Assembly (NCBI GenBank): GCA_947496715.1
Contig: CANMDT010000014.1
Span: forward strand, 1-42,805
Direction: 5' to 3'
DNA length: 42,805 nt
Source of the DNA: Myxococcales bacterium
GTDB taxonomy: Bacteria; Myxococcota_A; Bradymonadia; REDH01
How positions within the stretch are numbered: the stretch's first letter is position 1; each line of letters begins with the position of its first letter. A program made the position numbers and the translations under genes. The notes below the pieces were generated by a model that saw nothing but the letters and a program-made list of their open reading frames with translations, had not been told where the DNA came from and searched no databases. This document shows, piece by piece, positions 1 through 7,776 of the stretch.

Positions 1-120
1 CGGTGTCAGTGGGGGTTGTGTCTACCGTGCCAGTGTCAGTGGGGGTTGTGTCTACGGTGCCAGTGTCAGTGGGGGTTGTGTCTACGGTGCCAGTGTCAGT
101 GGGGGTTGTATCGACGGTGC
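1..120. repeat. 30-bp tandem repeat, four copies
   Basis: Four head-to-tail 30-bp units, nearly identical (a few substitutions, mostly silent), continue to the window edge. Each encodes DTGTVDTTPT on the minus strand. The unit is a multiple of three, so copy-number change would lengthen or shorten the lipoprotein stalk without a frameshift. There are no unique spacers, so this is not a CRISPR array. Confidence 0.9.
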
Positions 121-427
121 CGGTGTCATCCGGCGTCGTGTCTTCGATTGCAGTATCAGAGGCTGTCGTATCTTCGATCGCCGTGTCATCGATCGTCGTG
201 TCGGCCTGCGTCGTGTCGTCGAGCGAGCCGGAACCGTCCGCCTCTTCACCGGCGTCTGAAGCGGCATCCGCGGAGCCGTCGGCGGAAGTGTCGGCCAACG
301 GCGAACCCGTGTCGACGACGGAGCCTCCGGAGCTGCCGCCCCGACCACGCGCAACAGGGGTCTCGGTGCAGGCTGCGAGCAGCGCCAAGCAAGCTAACAT
401 TGCAGTGGCAAATCGAACCGATGTCAT
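1..427 (-). CDS. Asp/Thr-rich repeat lipoprotein (5' part; runs off the left edge)
   Basis: This gene begins at ATG 427 and has no stop before position 1, so only the first 142 residues are present. Translation shows a basic N-terminus, a hydrophobic stretch and a lipobox (LLAAC, Cys about residue 20), so it is predicted to be a lipoprotein exported by Sec and cleaved by signal peptidase II. The mature part has a Gly/Ser-rich linker, then an acidic low-complexity region rich in Asp and Thr. This ends in tandem copies of the decapeptide DTGTVDTTPT encoded by a 30-bp repeat. Such acidic stalks are common after the lipid anchor of surface lipoproteins in Myxococcota and Bradymonadota; the functional domain would lie outside the window. 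A GGAG ribosome binding site 5 nt before the ATG supports the start. The opposite strand is also open here but encodes only a repetitive Val/Ser protein with no such signals. Confidence 0.8.
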   Translation of the reverse strand, partial: MTSVRFATAMLACLALLAACTETPVARGRGGSSGGSVVDTGSPLADTSADGSADAASDAGEEADGSGSLDDTTQADTTIDDTAIEDTTASDTAIEDTTPDDTGTVDTTPTDTGTVDTTPTDTGTVDTTPTDTGTVDTTPTDT

Positions 428-484
428 TCTCACTCCAGCGTAATCCAGCGCTCCCCTACCGCAGAGTTGCATGAGGGGGAAGGG

Positions 485-512
485 CTCCGCCGGCTGAACT
501 AGCGCGGCGGAG
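485..512 (-). terminator. Hairpin at the end of hrpB (possible terminator)
   Basis: A perfect 8-bp inverted repeat (CTCCGCCG at 485-492, CGGCGGAG at 505-512) encloses a 12-nt loop containing the hrpB stop codon. On the minus strand it is followed by a pyrimidine-rich run but no T tract. It could end or attenuate transcription before the downstream lipoprotein gene, but it is not a classic intrinsic terminator. Confidence 0.3.
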
Positions 513-2994
513 GCCTTCGCTTCGCGCCGCGGCTCGCCACGGCGTTCCACGGGTCGACTGGCCAGTCGTGCTTGGGGTATCGGACCCGCATCTCCTTGCG
601 GACCTCCACGTAGGTCACATTCCAGAAGTTGCGCAGATCGCGCGTCACCTGCTGCGGCCGGTAGTTCGGCGCAAGCAGGTGCAGCACCAGCGGCACCCGG
701 CCCGAGGCCACAGTCGGCGTCTCCGGCCAGCCGAACAGCTCCTGGATCCGGACGGCAAGGAAGGGCGCAGCAGGGTTCGTGTAATCCACCGCATGCTCAG
801 CGCCGCTAGGCACGCGCAGCTTGTCGGGCGCCTCGCGATCGAGCGCGCTCCGCTGCGGCGGCGACAGCGAGCGCATGAGGAGGTGGCCGACACGGCCGTC
901 GCCCATCGCATCTCTGTGGCGCGCTCCCATGCAGAGCTCCTCTGCCGCCTCTGCGAAGAAGCCTGCATCCCAGCTCGGCCAGTCGAGCTCGGCCATGGTT
1001 TCGCGGAGGAAGCCGACCCGCTGTAACAGCCGCTCGTGGCCGCCCTCTGCCGCCGCCAGAAAGGAGTCTGGGTTAGCAGCGAAGGCCTTCGCGAGCGCCG
1101 ACGCGGCTGCCTCTGCACCCGCCGGCGCCGCCCGTTCCGTAAGAACGAGGTCGCGATAGTAGGCCCGCTCGAACCCGCGCACGCCGCCCGTCGCGCTGTC
1201 GTACTCGCAGCTGCGCTCCGTGCGGAGCTGCTCGATCGGCAGCCACCGCCTTTCAATGCCGTGCGCGAGGTAGACCTGACTCTCCGCCCGCGCCTCGCGG
1301 CGGCCGGCGTCCAAGCTGACGCAGACAAACAGCTCCGAGTGGATGACCGAACTCGACGGCGCCAGCACCACGCCACGGCCGCCCGTCATCGCCGCGCGGG
1401 GCTGGTTCGGCTCCCGGCGCCGCGCAACACGGTCCGGCCAGCCCGCCAGCACGGCCCGACCGAGCGCCTCCTCGTCCCCGATTCCGTCCGCGGCTGACTC
1501 CACCTTTACACGCCCCGCCACCGCCCGCTCGAGCTGCTCCGCCGCGGCGATGAGCGGCCTGGCACCCCCGCGCGCCCGCTCCCGTTCAAGCCACTCCAGC
1601 CGATCGACAATGTCTGACTCCGAGGCGTGGCGCGCGCCCTCACGGCTCCGCAGCGGGTCACGGTCCGACAGCAGCGCCGCGACCCGCGCGCCGACCCTTC
1701 CGCGACCCAGCCGCTGCGCTTCGATAACCATGCGGGCAATCCGCGGCGCAGCGGGCAGCGCAGCCATCACCGCACCCACCGCAGTGAGCCCCGCGCTGTC
1801 GGTAGCGCCGACCCGCTCGAGCAACTCCAGCGACTGCTCCAGCGCCGCCGCGTCGGGTGGCTCATACCAGCCGAACCGGCGCGGATCCGCCTCGCCCCAG
1901 GAGAGCAACGAGAGCGCCGCACCCGCCGGGTCCACGCGCCGAATCTCCGGCTCCTCGAACTCCCGCATGGCCCGCTCATCGTGCTCCGACCAGAGGCGGT
2001 AGCAGGTGCCCGGGCCCGTTCGCCCCGACCGGCCCGCGCGCTGCTTCGCAGAGGCCAGCGAGATGCGCCCCAACTCCAACCGGTCGAGCCCCGTCGCGGT
2101 GTCGAGCCGCATCACCCGCGCCAGCCCCGCATCCACCACCGCCGACACCCCCTCCACCGTGATGGAGGTCTCGGCCACATTCGTCGCCAGCACGATGCGC
2201 CTGCGGGGGCCTGCCCGCAGCGCCCGGTCCTGCTCCGCGCCCGGCAGGTCGCCGTAGAGCGGCACGATGTCGAGCGATTGCGCGGCCGCCACAACCGAGA
2301 GCCGGTCGCCGGCGCGGCGAATCTCCTCCACGCCCGGCAGAAAGACGAGCAGGTCGCCGGCCGTCTCGCGCAGCGCCTGCACCGCGGCCGCCTCGACCGC
2401 ATGCTCCAACTTCCGCTCCTCGGGCCGGCCGAGGTGCTTGACGGTCACAGGGAAGAGGCTTCCAGCCGTGAAGACGACCGGCGCGTCGCCCAGAAAGGCC
2501 GACACCGCGCGGGTATCGAGCGTCGCCGACATGACGATGATGCGGAGGTCTGGGCGCGCCTCCCGCTGCAGCTGGCGGGCGAGCGCAAGCGCCAGATCGG
2601 ACGAGAGGTTCCGCTCGTGGAACTCGTCGAAGATCAAGGTGTTGACGCCCTCCAAGAAGGGGTCGTCGAGGAGCATCCGGACGAGCAGCCCCTCGGTCAC
2701 CACGAGCAGCCTTGTCTTCGCGGAGGCCCGCCGTTCGTGCCGGATATGGAAGCCCACCTCGTCGCCGAGCGTCCAGCCCTGCTCGCTGGCGATGCGGGCA
2801 GCGCTCGCACGGGCCGCCACGCGTCGCGGCTCGAGCATGATCAGCCGCTCGCCCTGTTTGAGCGTCCGAGCGATAGCCGGCGGCACCCGCGTCGTCTTGC
2901 CGGCGCCGGGCAGTGCCTGCACCACCACATTCCGACCCGCCGCGTGGTGGGCCAGGATTTCGGGGAGTACATCGTCGACGGGAAGCGCGAGCAT
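499..2994 (-). CDS. hrpB: ATP-dependent helicase HrpB
   Basis: This is an 831-aa DEAH-type RNA helicase. Visible motifs: Walker A PGAGKTT at residues 29-35, DEFH (the HrpB form of DEAH) at 123-126, SAT at 156-158, then TNVAETSITV and QRAGRSGRTG in the second RecA domain. The C-terminal end carries the HrpB-specific RYPKHDWP element. Length matches the family (about 810-840 aa). HrpB proteins are cytoplasmic and unwind RNA, but their physiological substrate is poorly defined in most bacteria. The gene starts 10 nt after the plsC-type gene and is probably co-transcribed with it. All motifs look intact, so activity is expected. Confidence 0.95.
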   Translation of the reverse strand: MLALPVDDVLPEILAHHAAGRNVVVQALPGAGKTTRVPPAIARTLKQGERLIMLEPRRVAARASAARIASEQGWTLGDEVGFHIRHERRASAKTRLLVVTEGLLVRMLLDDPFLEGVNTLIFDEFHERNLSSDLALALARQLQREARPDLRIIVMSATLDTRAVSAFLGDAPVVFTAGSLFPVTVKHLGRPEERKLEHAVEAAAVQALRETAGDLLVFLPGVEEIRRAGDRLSVVAAAQSLDIVPLYGDLPGAEQDRALRAGPRRRIVLATNVAETSITVEGVSAVVDAGLARVMRLDTATGLDRLELGRISLASAKQRAGRSGRTGPGTCYRLWSEHDERAMREFEEPEIRRVDPAGAALSLLSWGEADPRRFGWYEPPDAAALEQSLELLERVGATDSAGLTAVGAVMAALPAAPRIARMVIEAQRLGRGRVGARVAALLSDRDPLRSREGARHASESDIVDRLEWLERERARGGARPLIAAAEQLERAVAGRVKVESAADGIGDEEALGRAVLAGWPDRVARRREPNQPRAAMTGGRGVVLAPSSSVIHSELFVCVSLDAGRREARAESQVYLAHGIERRWLPIEQLRTERSCEYDSATGGVRGFERAYYRDLVLTERAAPAGAEAAASALAKAFAANPDSFLAAAEGGHERLLQRVGFLRETMAELDWPSWDAGFFAEAAEELCMGARHRDAMGDGRVGHLLMRSLSPPQRSALDREAPDKLRVPSGAEHAVDYTNPAAPFLAVRIQELFGWPETPTVASGRVPLVLHLLAPNYRPQQVTRDLRNFWNVTYVEVRKEMRVRYPKHDWPVDPWNAVASRGAKRRPPPR

Positions 2995-3004
2995 CGAACT
3001 GCCT

Positions 3005-3781
3005 TCAGGCCGCCGGAGGCTCAGTCGGATCGAGCAGCGACACGCCGCGCATCACCGCGATCTCCTCTCGGAGCGCCTGGATGCGGGCGCGCGCCTCGGC
3101 CTTCAGCGACTCCACATCATCCAGCGTCATCCCCTGGGTGGAGATGGGCTCGCCCACCTTCACCAGCGCCCGCGTCCGACCGATCTTCCAGCTCCCCTTC
3201 AGCATGGCATCGCGGGTGCCTCCAATCGCGATGGGCAGCACATCTGCTCCATGCTCAATGGCCAGTCGGAAGGCACCATCCTTGAAGGGCAGCATGGTCC
3301 CGTTGGGCGACCGCGTCCCCTCCGGAAAGACCATCACCGACATGCCTTTCTTGAGCCACTCAGCCGCAAAGGCCATCGCCACGGCCGTCGAGTTGCGCTG
3401 GCCGCGCGAGAGCGGGATGTCGCCCGCCATCCACATGCACCAGCCGAAGAAGGGGATCCGATGGAGCGAAGCCTTGCTCAGCCACTTCATCTCCCAGGGG
3501 AGATGGCTCAGCAGGAAGGCGTCGCCGTTGGACTCGTGGTTGCTCACCACCACCGCCTTGCGCGGCCGGTAGGCTGGCACCGGCTGCGCCACGGAGAAGT
3601 TCCAGTAGGGCGTGGCTGCGACGCAGGCTACCGCCATGTTCCGCCAGTACCGGCCCGAGATGTAGCGGCGCGGGTCGAACAGGACCGTCACCAGAAACAC
3701 GGGGATGAGCAGGATGCTTCCGACGATGATGATCGAGACCGTCGACGTCCAGAAACAGAGACTCACCAGCGTTTGCATCAT
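3005..3781 (-). CDS. plsC: 1-acyl-sn-glycerol-3-phosphate acyltransferase (PlsC family)
   Basis: A 258-aa membrane acyltransferase expected to convert lysophosphatidic acid to phosphatidic acid at the inner membrane. Two hydrophobic stretches lie near the N-terminus (about residues 10-35). The NHX4D catalytic motif is at 81-87 (His82, Asp87), and the FPEGTRS substrate-binding motif at 152-158. Both are canonical. It starts with two consecutive ATG codons (3781 or 3778), and either could be used. It precedes hrpB by 10 nt and is divergent from the acyl-CoA dehydrogenase gene. Other lipid genes lie just across that divergent gap, which suggests a shared glycerolipid context, although genomes often carry several PlsC paralogues with different acyl preferences. 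Confidence 0.9.
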   Translation of the reverse strand: MMQTLVSLCFWTSTVSIIIVGSILLIPVFLVTVLFDPRRYISGRYWRNMAVACVAATPYWNFSVAQPVPAYRPRKAVVVSNHESNGDAFLLSHLPWEMKWLSKASLHRIPFFGWCMWMAGDIPLSRGQRNSTAVAMAFAAEWLKKGMSVMVFPEGTRSPNGTMLPFKDGAFRLAIEHGADVLPIAIGGTRDAMLKGSWKIGRTRALVKVGEPISTQGMTLDDVESLKAEARARIQALREEIAVMRGVSLLDPTEPPAA

Positions 3782-3862
3782 CGTGTCGTCGTCCGAACCG
3801 GTTTGCGCGACGGGTTGTCGAGCGCCGTTACTCTGGTGCTAACCCAGACGCGCCGTCAAGAA

Positions 3863-3891
3863 TTGCCGTCAGCGCGGCGCGTTGTTACACC
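3863..3891 (+). promoter_or_regulatory. Putative promoter of the acyl-CoA dehydrogenase gene
   Basis: TTGCCG (3863-3868) and TACACC (3886-3891) are separated by 17 nt and would place a start site about 30 nt before the ATG at 3927. The match to the sigma-70 consensus is moderate and was judged by eye only. Confidence 0.35.
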
Positions 3892-3926
3892 GCCGCCGTT
3901 GCTCCATTCTCTAGCGATGGTGGAAG

Positions 3927-5102
3927 ATGTCTGGTGCCCCGTTTGACCTCTACAATCCGCGTCCCGAACACAAGCAACTCAGGGAGACCGTCTCGAAGTG
4001 GGCCGAGGCCCATGTTGACCCGCAGGCCGATGAGGCCGACGAACAGGAGAAGTTCAACGAGCCCCTTTTCCGCCGCCTCGCAACCGAACTCGGCCTCTTC
4101 GGCGTGACCGTGTCCGAGGAAGATGGCGGCCTTGGCCTCGATGCCGTCGCACTCACCATCATCTGCGAAGAGCTGAGCCGCTTCGACCCCGCCTTCGCGC
4201 TCTCCTACCTGGCCCACGAAATCCTCTTCGTGAACAACTTCTACTGCTCGTCCAACGCACGGCAGCGTGAGAAGTATCTCTCCAAGGTCATCGATGGCAC
4301 CTGGATTGCCGGCATGGCCATGTCGGAGCCCGGCGCCGGCACCGACGTGCTCGGCATGACCACCCACGCCCAGCGCGATGGCGACGACTACATCCTCAAC
4401 GGCACCAAGCAGTGGATCACCAACGCCACCGTTGGCGACGCCTTCCTCGTCTACGCCAAGCTCGACCGCAGCAACCCCCGCTCCGTCACCTCCTTCATCG
4501 TCGAGCGCAGCTTCCCCGGCTTCTCGGTCGGCAAGAAGGAGAAGAAGATGGGCATGCGCCAGTCGCCCACCGCGCAGCTCATCTTTGAGGACTGCCGCGT
4601 GCCCGTCGAAAACCGCATCGGCGAAGAGGGCGGCGCGATGGTCCACATGATGCGCAACCTCGAGATCGAGCGGGTCGCACTCGGCGCCATGTCGACCGGC
4701 ATCGCCATGCAGAGCCACCACATCCTCGCCAAGTATGCCATCGCCGAGCGCCAGGCCTTCGGGCAGCCGCTCAGTGCCTTCGGCCAGATGCAGCGCTTCA
4801 TCGGCGAGAGCTACGCCAAGACCGAGGCCGCTCGCGCGCTCATCTACAAGGTGGCCCTCGAGATGCACCCAGACCGCCGCAACTCGCTCGGCGCTGCGGC
4901 CGCCAAGCTGGTCGCGACGATGACCGCCGAGGAGGTGGCCCGCATGGCCATCCAGACCCTCGGCGGCTACGGCTACACCCGCGAGTACCGGGTCGAGCGC
5001 CTGCTCCGCGATGCCATCCTGCTGAGCATCGGCGGTGGCACCAACGAGGCCATGCAGAAGAACATTACGGGCGACCTCCGGCGCGTGCACCTCTCCCGCT
5101 AG
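3927..5102 (+). CDS. Acyl-CoA dehydrogenase (isovaleryl/long-chain-like active site)
   Basis: A 391-aa flavoprotein of the acyl-CoA dehydrogenase family, which oxidises acyl-CoA thioesters to 2-enoyl-CoA and passes electrons to ETF. The family signature MSEPGAGTD is at 132-140, and the FAD-binding LGGYGYTRE segment at 345-353. The C-terminal position that carries the catalytic Glu in medium-chain enzymes is Gly here (IGGGTNE, 368-374). A candidate base is Glu248 in LEIER, which matches the alternative catalytic position of isovaleryl-CoA and long-chain dehydrogenases. Activity is therefore likely, but chain length or branching preference cannot be read off. It is followed after 18 nt by the PlsB-like gene, so the two are probably co-transcribed. 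Confidence 0.93.
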   Translation: MSGAPFDLYNPRPEHKQLRETVSKWAEAHVDPQADEADEQEKFNEPLFRRLATELGLFGVTVSEEDGGLGLDAVALTIICEELSRFDPAFALSYLAHEILFVNNFYCSSNARQREKYLSKVIDGTWIAGMAMSEPGAGTDVLGMTTHAQRDGDDYILNGTKQWITNATVGDAFLVYAKLDRSNPRSVTSFIVERSFPGFSVGKKEKKMGMRQSPTAQLIFEDCRVPVENRIGEEGGAMVHMMRNLEIERVALGAMSTGIAMQSHHILAKYAIAERQAFGQPLSAFGQMQRFIGESYAKTEAARALIYKVALEMHPDRRNSLGAAAAKLVATMTAEEVARMAIQTLGGYGYTREYRVERLLRDAILLSIGGGTNEAMQKNITGDLRRVHLSR

Positions 5103-5120
5103 TCCGCCGCCGGAGCCACC

Positions 5121-6788
5121 GTGTCACTCTCAGACCTCCTCCCCGCGACGCTTCGCACGCGCTCGCCTATCTCCCGCCTCAACGACGAGCGCGAAGCCAT
5201 CTGCCGCGAGGTCGTCGAGCGGGTGGCACGCCGCGTTGCCTTTGAGTCGGCCACCCGCCTCGAGTATACCGTCGAGGCACTGCTCAGCGAGGCCGCCCAC
5301 GTGGAGCTCGCCCGCATGGAGGAGCGCGGCCTGCCCGCCGACAAGCAGCTCTACTGGCGCAAGCTGGCCCAGACCGTCTCCCGCGCCCGCGACGAAGACA
5401 GCCTCGAAGAGCTTCGGCGGGTGAGCGAAAAGTATGCCACCGACGCCATCGGCCACTTCTCGCAGGCGGCCTACTGGCTGGCTACCGGTGTGATCCCCGC
5501 AGGTATCGCGCTGGCCCTCTCCAGCGAGGCGCGCTGGTCCATGCTCGGCGGCGGCGGCAGCCTCTCCGGGCTCGCAGACCGGGTCCGCATCGAGGGTAAC
5601 ATCGAGCATCTGCGACGCCTCGCGCAGCGCGGAACCCTCGTCTTCGTCCCCACCCACTCCAGCCACATGGACAACCTCCTCATCGGCTGGGCCATCCATC
5701 AGGCAGGGCTCCCCGCCGTTGCCTACGGCGCCGAAGTCAGCCTCTTCGACAATCCCCTCACCGCCGCCTTCATGCGCAACCTCGGCGCCTACCGGGTCGA
5801 CAGGCGGCTCGAACACAAGCTCTACAAGGTCGTCCTCACCGAGCTCTCGCAGTGCCTCATTGAGCGCGGCTACCCGGGCCTCTTCTTCGCCGCCGGCAAG
5901 CGGAGCCGCACCAACCAGATCGAGCAACACCTCAAGCTCGGACTGCTCGGCTCCGTCGTCGGCGCCTACGTCCGAAATGTGACCACGGGCATGGTCCGGC
6001 CCGAGGTCTTCGTCGTCCCGGTCGTCATCAACTACACCCATGTGCTCGAGGCCAACACCCTCATCGAGGACCACCTCCGCCACCGCGGCAAAGGGCGCTC
6101 CATCATCGAGCAGGACGAGTTTCATCAGCCGGCCCGCGTCGCCCGTTTCATCCAGGACGCGCTCGACAAAGAGGCGCCCATCAGCCTCCGCTTCTGCAAC
6201 CCCACCGATGTCTTCGGCAACGAGCTCGACGAGCTCGGCCGCTCGGTCGGGCCCGCCGGACAGGTGCTCGACACGAGGCGCTATCTCTGGGTCGGCGGCA
6301 AGCCGGCCATCGACCGCGATCGCGACCGCCAGTATACGCATGAGCTGGGCGGACGGCTCGTCGAGACCTTCATGCGGAACAACACCGTCTCGCCGCTCCA
6401 CATCGTCTCCTTCGCGCTCTACGAACATCTGCGACGCAAGCATGGCTCGTGGGACTTCTACGCGCTCTTCCGCTTTGCCCGCGGCCTCCGCATCTCCACC
6501 TCGGTGCTGTCGGGCGAGGTCGAAAGGCTTGCGAGGCTGCTGCGGCGCGAGGCCGACGCGGGCCGTATCCGACTCTCCGAGGAGGCTGCGGCGCTCGACC
6601 CTGTGACGCTGCTCCGTGCCGCCGCGGAGGGCTGGGCGACCTATCACCGGCCCGCCGTTGCGGAGCTCAACGAGGGCTATGTGCAGGTGAGCGAGCCGCA
6701 GCTGGTCTACTTCTATGGCAACCGCCTGCGCGGATACGGGCTGGAGAACGAGCTGGCCGAAGGCACGGGAGGATACGGCCATGGCTGA
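5121..6788 (+). CDS. Glycerol-3-phosphate acyltransferase-like protein (PlsB family, variant)
   Basis: A 555-aa protein resembling the PlsB glycerol-3-phosphate O-acyltransferase, though shorter than the roughly 800-aa E. coli enzyme. Acyltransferase block I is intact (THSSHMD, residues 178-184; His179 and Asp184 form HX4D). Block III, normally VEGGRSR, reads AAGKRSR at 257-263, so its conserved Glu is Ala258. The rest of the block, including RSR, is kept, followed by a typical downstream VINYTHV strand. The start is GTG with GGAG 5 nt upstream. The last codons overlap the GpsA-like gene by 8 nt, implying translational coupling. It may acylate glycerol-3-phosphate or a related acceptor at the membrane; the altered block III leaves the substrate open. 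Confidence 0.82.
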   Translation: MSLSDLLPATLRTRSPISRLNDEREAICREVVERVARRVAFESATRLEYTVEALLSEAAHVELARMEERGLPADKQLYWRKLAQTVSRARDEDSLEELRRVSEKYATDAIGHFSQAAYWLATGVIPAGIALALSSEARWSMLGGGGSLSGLADRVRIEGNIEHLRRLAQRGTLVFVPTHSSHMDNLLIGWAIHQAGLPAVAYGAEVSLFDNPLTAAFMRNLGAYRVDRRLEHKLYKVVLTELSQCLIERGYPGLFFAAGKRSRTNQIEQHLKLGLLGSVVGAYVRNVTTGMVRPEVFVVPVVINYTHVLEANTLIEDHLRHRGKGRSIIEQDEFHQPARVARFIQDALDKEAPISLRFCNPTDVFGNELDELGRSVGPAGQVLDTRRYLWVGGKPAIDRDRDRQYTHELGGRLVETFMRNNTVSPLHIVSFALYEHLRRKHGSWDFYALFRFARGLRISTSVLSGEVERLARLLRREADAGRIRLSEEAAALDPVTLLRAAAEGWATYHRPAVAELNEGYVQVSEPQLVYFYGNRLRGYGLENELAEGTGGYGHG

Positions 6789-7770
6789 GTCACAGCGCAC
6801 CGCCATCGGCATCATCGGCGCGGGCCGCGTCGGCATTGGGCTCGCCCATGTCGTCGCCAGCCACGGCCACCGGGTGCTCCTCTACACCTCGCTCGAAGAC
6901 CGGGCCGCCGAGCTCCGCTCCACCCGTCACGCGACCCAGATTGTGCCGGAACTGGCCTCGCTGCACGCAGGCGTCGAGGTCACCACCGACCCTGCCGCAC
7001 TGCCCGCCGCCTGCACGCTTCTCTTCGTCACCACCTCCCGCGACTTCTTCCCCAGCGTCTTTGAGCGCATCGCCCCCGAGCTCGACGGCGCCCATCAGGT
7101 CGTCCACGCCATCCACACCCTCGACGGCACCGGGCTCCGGCGCGTCTCGCAGCGCCTCATCAGCCTTTCGGCCATCCGTCAGGTTGGCGTCATGGCAGGG
7201 CCTGCCCATGTCGCCGACATGCTCGCCGGCCGCCCCAACGCGGTGGTCGTGGGCAGCGCCTACCCCCGGGTGGTCGCCGCGGTACGGGCCGTCTTCGCCT
7301 CCCGCTCCATCCTCGTGGAGTCGACCGCAGACATCGAGGGTGTGGAGTATGCCGCCGCGCTCAGCCAGGTCACCACGCTGCTCGCCGGCATGTGCGACGG
7401 GCTCGGCCTTGGCGAGGCAGCCCACTCCATCCTCGTCACGCGGGGATTCGCCGAGGCCATGCGGGTAGGGCAGGCCTTTGGCGCCTCGCCGGCCACCTTC
7501 TCCGGGCTGGCAGGACTGGGGCGCACCATCGACTCGGTCCGCCGTATCGAGCCCAACTACGCGCTAGGCCAGATTGTGGGCCGCACGGGCAGCAGCTCCG
7601 CGTCGGAGTCCTTCTCTGATGCGCTGGGGCCCGAGGTTGCGGCGGCGGTCGTCAAGGCCGCAGCGCTCCGCGGGATTTCTGTGCCGATGACGCAGGCCGT
7701 GCACGACGCGCTCTCCGGTGCGACGCCTGTACGCGATGCGGTGCAGCGGCTCCTCGAAGGCGACCGCTGA
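6781..7770 (+). CDS. GpsA-like NAD(P)-dependent dehydrogenase with substituted active site
   Basis: A 329-aa protein with the overall fold signals of NAD(P)H-dependent glycerol-3-phosphate dehydrogenase. The N-terminal Rossmann motif GAGRVG is at 13-18. Family-like segments follow: MAGPAHVADMLAGRP, GVEYAAAL, CDGLGLGEAA and VTRGFAEAMRVG. The catalytic Lys of the GALKN motif is Ser195 here (AALSQV), the next Asn is Gln196, and the Asp of GxGDL is Arg248 (GLGRT). The usual SRNRRFG phosphate-binding stretch is not recognisable. A standard GpsA reaction is thus doubtful; it may bind nucleotide and act on another substrate or regulate its partner. ATG 6781 is chosen because AGGA lies upstream and the Rossmann strand follows at once. 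It overlaps the PlsB-like gene by 8 nt. Confidence 0.78.
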   Translation: MAESQRTAIGIIGAGRVGIGLAHVVASHGHRVLLYTSLEDRAAELRSTRHATQIVPELASLHAGVEVTTDPAALPAACTLLFVTTSRDFFPSVFERIAPELDGAHQVVHAIHTLDGTGLRRVSQRLISLSAIRQVGVMAGPAHVADMLAGRPNAVVVGSAYPRVVAAVRAVFASRSILVESTADIEGVEYAAALSQVTTLLAGMCDGLGLGEAAHSILVTRGFAEAMRVGQAFGASPATFSGLAGLGRTIDSVRRIEPNYALGQIVGRTGSSSASESFSDALGPEVAAAVVKAAALRGISVPMTQAVHDALSGATPVRDAVQRLLEGDR

Positions 7771-7776
7771 GCAGCC

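Noticed and set aside
1-120. CRISPR array
   Set aside because: The repeats are contiguous with no spacers and are in frame with a lipoprotein.
3-443. Plus-strand repetitive Val/Ser open frame over the tandem repeats
   Set aside because: The minus strand gives a signal peptide, a lipobox and an SD at the start, while the plus frame has none of these and is only the complement of the repeats.
1627-3946. Overlapping plus-strand open frames across hrpB and plsC
   Set aside because: They are Arg/Ser-rich with no recognisable motif, and they contradict the intact helicase and acyltransferase on the minus strand.
5130-6836. Long open frame antisense to the PlsB-like gene (568 codons)
   Set aside because: It has no motifs or RBS, and its Ala/Glu/Gly composition is that of a GC-rich shadow frame.
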